DNA of 64,000 bases from Themeda triandra (lineage: Eukaryota > Streptophyta > Magnoliopsida > Poales > Poaceae), in contig JAENPR010001534.1 in assembly GCA_018135685.1 (NCBI GenBank), positions 62,001 to 126,000 of the forward strand, written 5' to 3'. Below are positions 22,678 through 33,643 of this stretch, piece by piece (within the stretch, counting starts at the first letter, position 1; each line of letters opens with the position of its first letter). The notes under the pieces are model-generated. The model was given only the letters and a program-made list of their open reading frames with translations. It had not been told where the DNA came from and made no database searches. Made by a program: the position numbers and the translations under genes.

Positions 22678-23907
22678 ATGAATCTCGAGGCCAGCGACGC
22701 CTTCACCTTCGGATCGGTCACCTGGACCACCAAGATGGCGGCGCCCCTCGCCTCCGTGGAAGCATCCGGGCCGGTCTCAGCACCGCCCACCGGGCAGACG
22801 GTCTCAGCACCGCCCACCATGCAGATGGTCCCAGCACCATCCGCTCACCTGGCCACAGCGCCAGCCCCCTCGCCGCCGGTCGCAGCACCCGCCGCGCAGG
22901 ATACAACAGATCTCCGAGCACTTGTAGATCAGCTGTCTTGCTACAAAAGAAAGCCGATCGACAACTCAGATCTGATCGAGCTCATCGACCACCGAGGTCG
23001 CGGGTTGGCCGAGATCACGAAGCTAGTTGAGGCCACGCAAGAGTTGATCCGCAAAGGGCCAGACTTTTCTGATTTCACACCCGTCCGACCACGCCGGCAA
23101 AGTTCTGTCCGTCGCAGCAATACAGATCTCGTCGGTGACAATCATCCTGTCGCTCGACCAGCTCCTTTCAGATCGGCTCAAAGCTCCCGTTGGTTAGATC
23201 CCAACCAGGACAGCCGCCTGATTCCGACTAAGCAGATCCAGCGCAGAGCAAACGTTCCTCCTCTCCCCAGGTTGAACGAGTTTATCGAAGCACGACAAAA
23301 CCGCCGAGCACCCGCTCGACAGTACCATGAAGACCGTGCTCCGCCAAACAAATTGTCTACAGCAGATCCATCTGCTCCGCCGAGTGATCCAACCGTTCTT
23401 TCCTTTGGATTGAATAACTCGGCGTCGACCTATACAAGGGACATCCAACAACAGTTCGATACGCTCTTGATTCAGGATGTTACCCCGAGGAGTCCCACGC
23501 ACGTGATCGGGATGGTGGAGATCCGTGAGTTAGACACGTCCCAGGACGCCAACCCGGACTCACCAACCATCTCCGAGCTGCTCGCTGGGTACCCCTCCGA
23601 CTACACCGATTACCTCTCCTCGGATGAGGATTACCTCATGGATACGGATCTCAATCCGACCACTGAGGACACTCCGATCACTCCCGACCACCGGACGGAG
23701 ACACCCTGCAGCGCCCTGGATTTTCCTAAGTATCCGCCTGGTTTCGGGCCAATGATTTTGATGGTCAGCAATGATGAGCCCCCGGCTCCAAACGAGACAG
23801 ACGCCCAGCGTCAGGCAAGGGAAGATCGTAACAGAGGTCGTGCCCGCCGACGCGTTGCCGAGCAGGGCCGTCCCAACGGAGGCGCCGGACCACGGCACCG
23901 ACCCTAG
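22678..23907 (+). CDS. Tat-type gag N-terminal region
   Basis: About 409 codons from the ATG at 22,678 (MNLEASDAFTFGSV); the frame is open further upstream to the PBS, but this is the first ATG in a plausible position. The protein has a Pro/Ala-rich N-terminus (to ~85), a short amphipathic stretch (LRALVDQLS..ELIDHRGRGLAEI), a long polar Arg/Asp/Pro-rich part, and an Arg-rich end (REDRNRGRARRR). It stops at TAG 23,905-23,907, and the same frame continues beyond it to about 24,110. The usual gag core and zinc knuckle are not visible, so it is an N-terminal remnant. Assignment rests on position after the PBS and overall composition. Confidence 0.6.
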   Translation: MNLEASDAFTFGSVTWTTKMAAPLASVEASGPVSAPPTGQTVSAPPTMQMVPAPSAHLATAPAPSPPVAAPAAQDTTDLRALVDQLSCYKRKPIDNSDLIELIDHRGRGLAEITKLVEATQELIRKGPDFSDFTPVRPRRQSSVRRSNTDLVGDNHPVARPAPFRSAQSSRWLDPNQDSRLIPTKQIQRRANVPPLPRLNEFIEARQNRRAPARQYHEDRAPPNKLSTADPSAPPSDPTVLSFGLNNSASTYTRDIQQQFDTLLIQDVTPRSPTHVIGMVEIRELDTSQDANPDSPTISELLAGYPSDYTDYLSSDEDYLMDTDLNPTTEDTPITPDHRTETPCSALDFPKYPPGFGPMILMVSNDEPPAPNETDAQRQAREDRNRGRARRRVAEQGRPNGGAGPRHRP

Positions 23908-24125
23908 CGTCGCAACCTCAACCCCGAGTTCAACGGTGCTGGCGACCCAGTGGTCCACGAGACGCCCACGGCGAACATTGCTGTAGCCATGGAGAAATTG
24001 AAGCAGCTTTCCCCCGAGACCCCTGGACTCAACGAGATTCAGGAATTCCTCACAGCCGCCACGGACCAAGTGAACGACCTTCGATCCCCGATCAGGTTGA
24101 ACACACACCAGAACCCACTTCAGAG

Positions 24126-25490
24126 GTCAATATCCTGACCACGCTGCTCAGTAACGCCAACATCGAGGACGACGATGCTCTTCTCAGCCGGCAGGTAAAT
24201 GATGAGGGTACAGAGTCAGCCGATCAGGCGACGCCTCTCCAAGAATACTGGAGAGAGCCCTTTATCAAATACCTGAATGACCACCTTGTCCCGGAGGACA
24301 AACTTGCTGCCCAACAGCTGGTCCACAGAGCCAAGGCCTATGCTATGGTCAATGGCGAGTTGATGCGCAAGGCACCCAAGTCCATTATATTCCAGAAGTG
24401 TATCACTCGGGAAGCTGGGATTGAGCTTCTTAAAGCCATCCATGAAGGTACTTGTGGTAACCATGCCGCGTCCCGGACACTGGTCGACAAAGCCTACCGA
24501 GCAGGTTTCTACTGGCCAACTGCCGTTACTGACGCCGAAGATTACGTACGTCGGTGCGTAAACTGCCAAATGTTTGCCAAGCAGATTCATGTCCCAGCAC
24601 ATGATTTACAAACAATCCCAGCTGCTTGGCCCTTCTCATGCTGGGGACTGGACATGATCGGCCCTTTCAAACCAGCTCCTGGTGGCCACACCAACGTCTT
24701 CGTGCTTATTGACAAATTCTCCAAGTGGATTGAATACAAACCAGTCAAGAAAGCCACAGCCGAGAAGGCAGTCTAGTTCCTCGACGAGGTCGTCCACAGA
24801 TATGGTGTCCCAAACACCATCATCACCGATCTAGGCTCGCAATTTACAAGTGATGCATTCTTCAATTATTGCGACAACAGCCTGATCAAGGTCAAGTACG
24901 TTTCCATCGCTCAACCGAGAGCTAACGGACAAGTTGAACGTGCTAATGGAATGATCCTCGATGCACTCAAAAAACGAGTCTTCCAAGTTGACACCAAGCT
25001 CAAACCTGGTCGTTGGCTCAAGGAGTTATCCGCAGTGGTCTGGGGACTGTGTACTCAGACCAGCCGCAACACAGGAGTCTCACCATACTTCATGGTGTAC
25101 GGCTCGGAGGCTGTCATACCAGCCGAGGTCGCTTTCCAATCCCCACGGGTAGCCTACCACGATGAAACCACCTCCGATGACGCCAGAGAGGTGGACATAA
25201 TCGCTAAGGAAGAGCAGGTCCTCGAGTCATGTGCTCGGACTGAGAAGTACTTAGCCACGGTACGACGCTACTACAACCGTAATGTCCGAGGACGATTGTT
25301 CATGGTCGGCGATCACGTGCTCCGTCGTATTCAAAACACGGACGGCCTCCACAAGTTATCCCCAAGGTGGGAAGGACCGTACAGAATCAAGGCTGTAACA
25401 CGCCCAACATCGTACCGACTGGAGACACTAGATGGAGTCGAAGAGCCAAACTCTTGGCATATAGAGATGCTCATACGCTTTTACCCATAA
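24126..25490 (+). pseudogene. Tat-type integrase (pol 3' part), RT/RNase H deleted
   Basis: The reading goes straight from gag sequence into the end of RNase H/linker and then integrase. A zinc-binding H2C2 region (HEGTCGNHAASRTL..CVNCQMFAK) lies around 24,440-24,600. The catalytic core follows with WGLDMIGPF (first Asp), ITDLGSQFTS (second Asp; Leu instead of the usual Asn after it) and QVERANG (Glu). The C-terminal part (GDHVLRRI..LSPRWEGPYRI..WHIEMLIRFYP*) ends at 25,490. A TAG at 24,774-24,776 interrupts the core. Protease, reverse transcriptase and most of RNase H are missing, so the element is not autonomous. Confidence 0.85.
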
Positions 25491-26053
25491 AGATATGTAT
25501 CTTGTACTTTTTCCTCTATTTACAAAGTTCCTCTTTTGTCGTCTCTTTTTCGTCCTGTTGCAATTTCTTCTCTGAAATTTTGCACCACCTTGCAAACATG
25601 CGCCCTGCATAAGTCACATCTAAACTTTGCGTTTCACTCACCGAGAACGATTCGAAAAGGTCCTGCGTCTCGGTCCTCTGTCGATGTGCTATAGCTCCGC
25701 GCGACACGGCACTAGGAGATCCGGCAGGCACCCTCTAATAGGTACTTAGGATCGTACCTAGTGATCCCGGCGTACCGCGCTGTTCACTAGTGCGTCCCTT
25801 TGTCACCTTGACAGAGCTAATTGCTTCGAGAGTGGGCGCAAAACTTATTTGTCGACATAATTTTTTCTAAAAAATGTTTTGCATCGAGCTATTCATAATG
25901 ATCTAATTAAACAAACGGCAATATACTTATCACCCACTTAAGTATGCCTACCTTGTCTGCATCTTAAACACGGCCTTAAGTTTTGTTTCGAGCACCCCGT
26001 GCTCAGCACCACTTATATACACGTTTTAAATAACAAGTTTAAAACAAAAGGCC
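25491..26053. other. Spacer between Tat pol and antisense ORF
   Basis: No frame of note. It would contain the convergent 3' ends of the pol and antisense transcripts. Confidence 0.35.
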
Positions 26054-29000
26054 CTACTGACCACCATCTTCCTCTGTAGGGTCCTCGATCAGTGTCATGT
26101 CGCTGACCAGCTGCTCTGCCACAGGGACGAAGGTGGTGCGGAGCTCCTCGGTGTCGGCATCGCTGAGTTCCGGCGCGATCCCACGCGCGACGGTGGCTGG
26201 ATCAGCAGCCGCCACCCTTGAGCGGACCACCGCCAACGCCGTGGACACCGCATAGTGCCAGCCCGCGCGACGAGGTCCTGCAGTGCCGGCCATAGCCATT
26301 GACACTGGTCGGCGACAACCGTGTCTTCGCCGACCGGATCTGCTGGGTGCACCTCCTCCGGGAAGACAGCACGGAGAACCGCCTTGATGTGCTCGGTCCT
26401 CCGATCAATCTTCTTTTGGAGGTAGGCGCAGGTCTCCCGCAAGCACTGGAACTGAGCAGTGTGATGATCTTTAATATCTACAGATGACAACAATGTGGTT
26501 AGTGTGTGCTGTTAGATCCAGTACATGGCAGACAACCTATACAACTAATCTAAGTTGTACAACTTACCGGTCAGCTCCGCGATCTGCGCAGCATCCGCCT
26601 TGGCCTGCTCCTGGGCGGCCTCCAAGCGCTTGGCCGGAGCGGCTTTTTCTGCTCCGGTGCGGCGGCCTTCTCCTCCGGCCACGACGCGGGCGAAGTTATC
26701 AATTTTCATGGCAACAGAACCGTGCTTAGCCTGGTTACAAAGGATACGGCCACATACCTTGTTGGCCCTCCTCCAGCACCGCCACTTGTTGCTGCAGCGC
26801 CAGCCGAGCAGCCTCTTTCTCGGCGAGCCGGGTCTCATAGACCTGCGCTTGCGCCAGCATGTTGGCCTTTTCCTCCCGGAGGGTCCTGCACTCTTCATCA
26901 ATCGGCGTGAACCATTGAATGGTCTGCGCACGCTGGGCATTGGTGGTCTGCAGGGTCTATAGACAACAATACAGTCAGTATGTGCTCGGCACGTCCATTT
27001 ATCACAAATACTAAAACAACCATACCTGGATCCAGGAGGTGAGCATCTCCAAGGCCTCCCTAATGCCCTCCTCCATCACCTCCTCAGGCACCTCATCATA
27101 TGAGGTCCACTTCTCCCCCACCATCCTCGAAATCATGATACGATTCGGAGGAAAGGAGGTGGCGGGTGCCTGAGGGGGCTCCCTGTGGATCTCTTCCATA
27201 GGAGAGGACGGGGGACTGGGCTGAGCAGTCGCTTCGGGCTCCTGCTGGGTTGTTGGCTCCGGCGTAGCCTGCGTGGTCGGCCCTAGCGTGGCCCGCGCTG
27301 GCCCCGGATTCGGCTCGGCGGGGCGACGGACGGGCTCCGGCGACGGGACCATCTCCTGCTCCGCTGGCTCCTTGGCCCGTGGCATCTCCACATGTGGCAG
27401 AGCACTGGTGGCATCCGCCTCGCCCTGCTGGGGCTCTGCGCTCGACGCCGCGGGCCGGGCGGCGGTGTGGCAGCAGTCCCGGTGGAGCTCTGGGTGGGGC
27501 CAGTACTTGGCCGACTACATATCAAAAACATCGGCATGAACACACAGCTGATTCTCAAGCAAGCACTTACAACTGCAAGTACATAGCTACTTACCGGCAA
27601 AACCCGCCCTTGAACTTGGGCACGCCGCCGCTCCTCGGTGCCCCACCTCCAGACCCTACACTGGGCATGGGGACTGCCTTGGGCGGGACCTGCCGCCCAC
27701 CTGGGGACTGCTCGGCGCCCTCCTTGGCGGCCGCTCCCGAGGTTGGCGTAGAGGGGGTGGCGGCAGGCTTCGGCTTCGGCGGAGCAGGCGTCGGCCCGAC
27801 GTTCCGTGGCGACCGCCGCGGCACTGGTTGGGGCAACTTAGAGCCGCCACTCCCATCCCTGGCGCATGCCTGGCGCTTGTGCCGGTGCTCCGCTGTCCGA
27901 AGCCGGCCTCTTGCTGCCGACCTCAGCACCGGCCTCCTTGCCGAGGTTTAAATTACCCCCGGTGCCAAGGTTGGCCGGCTTCTTCTTCTCCTTGGGGGCT
28001 GCACTGGCCGGATGCTTCATTGCCGCGCGCCGTTGCCCCCTGGTGGTCGCTCCCACCACGATCTCGTCCTCATCATCATCATCATCTTCCGGGCTAAGGT
28101 CCTCAACCTCGCCCTGGTCAGCAGCCCTCTGCGGACGCCGCTGACCACGAAGGGCATCATCCTCTGGCCAGTTCTCCACTGGTACAGCTGAGAAATACTG
28201 GTCGCTTCGGCCCTACACAAAATGTTCAAGTGCTCAACAGCATATCAGTGGTCAGACACATTATCATTGCACAGAAAGTAAAATTTTTTGTCACATTACA
28301 TGGTGGAGGGTTGCCGAGACGGTAAGGCAGCTGCTTGGTGGTCGGCAGAGAAGTATTTGAGTTATACTTCTCGAACAGGACCGAGAGCAGATGGTGGACG
28401 TCATTCTCATCGGCCTTCTCGTCCGTCTCCCGTGCTGGATCCTTCACCCCACCGTATTGCCACAATGGGTTGGTCCTTTCCTTGCACGGTTGCACACGAC
28501 GGACCATCCACATCCCGGCCACCAGCGCCTCGTTCACCGTCTGGTTGTCAATCAACTCCAGCAGCTCCGCCACCTGGACATCCCCAACAGGTGGTGCCTC
28601 TCCCCACCTAGGATTTGCCTCTGGGATCTGGTGGATGTCGCATGGCACCTTCCTCCCAATGGCGACATCCTGGCTCATATAGAACCAGCTCCTGTTCCAC
28701 TTCTTGGGGGCGGAGTTGAACTTACTCCCCAGCCAAGACGTGGCCAACCCATCCCGGAGACGGATGTAACATCCCCCAGCTACTTGGGACCCCCCGGTCT
28801 CTACCCCCTTCTTTCGGAGCACGAAGAAGTGGCGGAACAGATTGAAGTGGGGGGGAGGGGGGATGCCCAAAAACATCTCGCAATAAGCGATGAAAATGGA
28901 CACTGTCAAAATCGAGTTGGGGTCCAGGTTGCATATGGAGATGGACCAACATATGCATAGGTCCTGGAGGAACCCATTCACCGGCTGCCCCAACTCGCGA

Positions 29001-29221
29001 ACAACTTGGTCCTCAAAGGCGATGAACTCACCCGGCAATGGCGTCGGCTCGTCCTCGCCGCCAGGCTCCCTCCACACTCCCATCTCCCGTGGCGGCAGGT
29101 ACCCATGGTCCGCCAGCGCCTGGAGCGACTCCCGGGATGAAGTGGATTGGACCCAATCCGGCCCGCACCTTGCTGACTCCCCGCCCTTCACTCCCTTCTT
29201 GGTCGACCGTTTCGCTCCCAT
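26054..29221 (-). CDS. Antisense ORF of Tat element (putative gypsy-type transposon domain protein), multi-exon
   Basis: Starts at the ATG at 29,221. The first exon (to ~28,300) encodes ~307 residues: a basic N-terminus (GAKRSTKKGVKGG), then a globular region (FLQDLCICWSISICNLDPNSI, CEMFLGIPPPPHFNLFRHFFVLRKKG, WNRSWFYMSQD) that I recognise as the 'putative gypsy-type transposon' domain (Transposase_28). Further exons follow: ~28,212-27,600 (acidic and Pro/Ala-rich), ~27,510-27,020 (Pro/Glu-rich), ~26,940-26,550 and ~26,490-26,060 (Ala/Glu/Gln-rich, coiled-coil-like). Spacers carry GT/AG-like ends, but exact junctions are uncertain. Tat-clade elements of grasses carry such an ORF opposite to gag-pol; its role is unknown. 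The frame is largely open. This is a retroelement gene, not a host gene. Confidence 0.7.
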
Positions 29222-29899
29222 CTCCGGCGGCGGCGAGTCGATGCGGTGGTGATGAAACCCTACCGGAATGAGCAGCGGCGGCGGCTAGATCTACGCGGCG
29301 CAGCGGCTCTGGCGCAAGAGCAGGCGACCGGATTTCGTCGGTTGCCCCGCTGGTCGGGCGTGCGGCGGATCAGCGGCGAAATGGACGGCGGCGGTGGCAT
29401 TTTTTCTCTAGAGCGCGGGAATGCGGAGGGCTCGCGCTCGAGTGCTAGTGCAATGAGTGCGGAACCGTCTACCCCGGTGGCGCCCGCTATTTATAGTCTC
29501 CGGATGACGTCCGGTTGACTTCTAGGGTTGGACCCCCTCTGACTCAAGTGGACCGCCCCATTTTTTACCCTAGTGGGCCGCGGTCCCATGGGCCGTACAG
29601 TACATGTGCAGCCGACAAATTTTTTACTATTCCGGTAAAATATTGTACGGTTCCAGTTCCCTTGGCGCTGCACATGGGCCTCATTTTTTATCCCGAGGAC
29701 TACCCAGTCAGCTCCCTGGTAGTCCTTTTTTATGCACGCCTATGTCCTTGGTCCTTGGAATTTTTTCCTATTCTGTTTCCTAAGCAGAGGGTCGTAGGTA
29801 TTTTGTTTGGACTTTTTTCTTAAAAAGTTCAATAGAACATATACTATCTTCCATCGAACTTGGGGAATTTTTTACGAATAGTTCGGTTGATTTTCTTCC
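29222..29899. other. Upstream region of the antisense ORF
   Basis: Likely promoter/leader for the antisense ORF. The complement of CCCGCTATTTATAGTC at ~29,487-29,502 is a possible minus-strand TATA box. No 3' LTR related to 22,051-22,608 is present here, although one would be expected in a complete element. Confidence 0.45.
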
Positions 29900-30049
29900 C
29901 GGCTTACGTTGTGCCGCCACGACAATTCTGTCATGTGTCAACGTGGGCCCATGTCTCGGGACAATTAAACGAAAAAAAATTCTTTTTTCTTTTTGAGCAC
30001 CATGCATCTTTCGACAAGATCAACAGTTCCTTGACATAGCAGTGGTCGG
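29900..30049 (+). repeat. Flanking direct repeat, right copy
   Basis: Partner of 21,684-21,825: same start (CGGCTTACGTTGTGC) and end (TTGACATAGCAGTGGT), with three or so substitutions and length changes in the A/T runs. Confidence 0.85.
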
Positions 30050-30240
30050 TGCGGCCCCGCCGCTGCCAGCGCCGTCGTGCGGCCCTACCTCCGCCGCCCC
30101 GTCCTCCGAACTCAACCCCCCGCTTCGCCGACCCCATGACCGCGCCCCCCACCCCGACGGCCCCACCTCGCCGACCCACCCCGGCCGTGCCATCCTCCTC
30201 GGTGGCCCGCAAAGCCGCCCCCGGTGGCCTTGCCCCTCGG
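30050..30240. other. GC-rich CACTA internal sequence
   Basis: Pro/Arg-rich in several frames and probably non-coding. It resumes CACTA sequence after the retroelement block. Confidence 0.35.
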
Positions 30241-30254
30241 CCGGTATGGAGCTA

Positions 30255-30535
30255 CGGGTAGTCGGAGGAAGAGAAAAAGAAAGCGGGGAAGGAGGGGAGG
30301 AGGAAGAAGAAGGGAGAAAGAGGAGGAAGAAGAAGGAGAAGAGGGAGGAAGAAGAAGAAGAGAAGGCGGGGAGAAGGGAGGAAGAAGAGGGAAAAAGAAG
30401 AAGGAAGAAAGAAGAAGAAGGAGGAAGAAGGAAGAAAAAAGAGAAGGAAGAAGGAGAAGAAGAAGAAGATGGAGAAGGAAGAAGAGGGAGAAGGAAGAAG
30501 GAGGAAGAAAGGAGGAGAAGGGGAGAGGGTGAGGT
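30255..30535 (+). repeat. Long polypurine (GAA/GGA) tract
   Basis: Almost entirely purine on the plus strand for ~280 bases (GGAAGAAGAAGGG... type). Simple-sequence DNA; the Lys/Glu/Arg-rich open frames it creates are not genes. Confidence 0.85.
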
Positions 30536-30617
30536 TGTCTTCTTCGCGTGTATGTCCCGCCGACACCTCAGCCATCGTTGAATCGGCTACGAGAGCAAGG
30601 TATATTAACCCCTTCAC

Positions 30618-30765
30618 TACTTGTTGGCCTTCGTGCCATTGTGATGTCGGCCTTCATGCCATTGTGGTTATCGACCTTCACGTCGCTGTGGTTATCGGCC
30701 TTCGCGCCGTTGTGGTTATCGGCCTTCGTGCCGCGGTGGTTATCGGCCTTCGCGCCGTTGTTTTT
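30618..30765 (+). repeat. 24-bp tandem repeat, about six units
   Basis: Unit close to GTGGTTATCGGCCTTCGCGC plus CGTT, with unit-to-unit substitutions. Lies within the CACTA element just before its gene; the ~30,771-30,846 interval then reads like an intron ending in TTTTGCAG. Confidence 0.75.
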
Positions 30766-32161
30766 TGCAGGTTTTGGAAACCTCCCCATACAGGGGAGGT
30801 TCTGCCAAAATTTTCAACAAACAGTGATGTCTTTGTTGTTTTGCAGAGCAGGATGTGTCAGAGACCCGGAGCACCTCGACGACCCTGATCGTCTTCGTAC
30901 ACCTACCCGCCTCTACGCTGCCACCCTAGGTATAAATCACCTCTGTTCCTTATAGCTGTTATAAGTAGATTGCGTAACCGAGTTAGGCATCTCCGTCCGA
31001 AAGGGATACGCGGTCGTTGGTATGCGGATCGGTGCATATCTACGACGGTATCTCTTTCGGATTGTCCACGTTTTTTGGACAGCCCGAGGATGCGTAGATG
31101 GGTTAGCTTCCATGTTTCGCCCCCGTCTGTGTCGGAGTTTCGACAGCACCTCCCCGTTGTTCTCCGGATACACACTCTCCCTGTCGGGACGTGTATCGGG
31201 AAAACAGCGGGGAGGTGCTGGCGTGCAATTGTCAGAGGGTGGCGTACGCCGGCGGCGTACAAGGAGCACAGAGAACATCGGGCCCGCCGCCTGGCGCAGC
31301 CCCGGGTCTCACACCACCAAGGTTTACAGGTCCCTCCCAGAGTTCATGAACAAATGGGTATGCTTCTATTGATCTATTTATTATAGCGCTCAATTGTCAC
31401 TACTTAATTGTAACCATGTTTGTGTTTTCCTCGCAGACGGAGACGCATGGTGGGCAGCGACTCAACGAGTTCACTAGGTGGGCCCTTGCTCACAAGGGCA
31501 AAGCGTCAGCGGAGTCCACAGTCTTCAACCCGCAGGACGGGCCCGTGGCCTACACGAACCCGAATGTCTACAACAAGCTCACCCAGCACCACGCTGCAGC
31601 TCTCAAGCGCCATGGGCCGATGTACGACCCCACCACTGAGGACCTGGACACTGACCTCTTGATGAGGGTAGGAGGAGGGAAGTAGCACGGCCGGTACTTT
31701 ATTGCCAATAGCGCCATCGATCCGTTCACTATTCAAACGCTGAGCCAGATCCGAAGAGGCGACTCAGAAAGGGGCGGATCGGACATCCCATAGCGCCTCG
31801 GCAGCCGAGCAGCGCGCAGATTATGACGCAACTTCAAGTAAGTGCAGTTTCATTCATCGTTCACTCGTTTGACACATGATGTAGCTTGCCTTCACATACC
31901 ATCAGCCATGCGGGTGTAATATTGCAGGCCACGGTCGAACAGCTGCAGGCCAGCCAGGCCAGGCAGGAGGCGGCCCATTAGCAGCAGTTGGCAGCCATGT
32001 CGCTGCACTACCAGCGTTCGCTGACAGACCTGACCGGCTTCTTTCGGTCATAGATCCCGGGACTGCAGGAGCCTCCTGCCTCGATCTTCGCTCCACCACC
32101 AGTTCCACTGCCTGTTCCTGTACCTGGTCCGGTGCGTATATTGACTGTTTCTTTAGCTTGT

Positions 32162-33643
32162 TGTTGACACTTCTAACACCACTTACGCTAAGTTGTCATC
32201 CCTAGCATGGCGCCAGAAGTGTTGGTATAGAAACTGCTCCTCTAATCAAGAAAAAATATGGGATCCACAAGTGAACAGATATACACCATTGTAGCATTTT
32301 ACCGGGAAGTATTCCGGGTATCGTTATTTATATTTAGCTCAAAGGAAAGAACTACGGACTTAAACAATGAGATGAACTTGTTAAACATGACTACTTATGA
32401 GTGATTGATTACACGAGTCACATACTTTGGCGAGAGGGTAAACCATGATAAATAAGGGAATATAAAGTAATAAGCTCGGGGTATAAATCACACGAGAGAT
32501 TAGATATAGACTACTCACAAAGGTAGGTTGACATCGATTAGTGCGGGAAATAGAAATCCTATATAGGTTCTAATCTACTAAGTCATTCATCTACTCCAAC
32601 TCTACACTATCATATATAGCACAAAAGACTTTTCATCTATGTATAAGGATCATTGCTATAACAAGCCAAGACATAGCGGGACTTACTACGCAACTTTGGT
32701 TACGCTAGACCTACCAACGGGGATGGAATACGAGAGGACTCAATGGAAGCTGTCACTTCCGCGATCTACCACACGACCCGGCCAATAGGGTGCATTTGCG
32801 GGTAAACGGCATCTAAGCACCATGCTTACATGAAATCTACCACCTAACCCTCCCACGAAGAGAGCTAAGCGCTTTGCAAACATATACCTAAACTTATTAT
32901 CGATCATAACCATATCAAATGTAGAACTAGAATAAACTAGGAACATAATAAATAGAAACATAATGATATTTAGAATAAAGTCACAAGAATAGATACAAGA
33001 TAATACCAATTCGATGATGAAGATCCGAATTCCGAGCACGGGCGCCCGATTCTTCCTCTATCTAGTCTAAACCTATGTAGAACTTGAAGATCTAGAGTAT
33101 CTATTCTAATTCTCTGGTGGAGATCTCTCTCTAAACCCTGGCTTTGCTTGATGGCTACCTCGAATAATGAATTCTTGAATGAATTTCTCCCTCGGCCCGG
33201 GGGCCGGGGGCTCGAATATATAGCCCTCTAGGATGCACCACAGCCATCGGATCAAACCGACCTAAACGGACGATAATTATTGCTCCTCAAGGTCGATGGA
33301 GGCAGGATCCGCGAGCCTCCACATGATTGGTGGAGGTGGGGAGTCGGCCGACCCACCCTGGGAGTCGGCCGACCCACCACAATGCCAGGTGGGTCCCCGC
33401 TTCCGGGGTTTGCCTTCGGAGTCTTCTAGAGTATACAATTTTACCCGTTCGGTCTTTCTCTCTATGTAATCATGACATGTGGGCCTCCTTGGATGTTTTC
33501 CGATAATCCCCTACGAAAACACATATTCACCAAAACTTGTGGAATCTGTCGGTTTAAACCCGAGTCTATGGTGGTGAACAGATTATACCCCTCTTTTTCT
33601 CTCTCGGTTGACATATAAAATTGATCAATAACAACCGTCAACA
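32162..33643 (-). repeat. Athila 3' LTR
   Basis: 1,482 bp, TG...CA, next to a minus-strand polypurine stretch (AGCTTGGGGAGTT, just above 33,643). Differs from the other LTR by many substitutions and one-base indels; most in the 33,000-33,643 part are CG here versus CTG or CAG there. Confidence 0.93.

Noticed and set aside
30042..30581. Glu/Lys/Arg-rich open frames
   Set aside because: Direct translation of the polypurine simple repeat.
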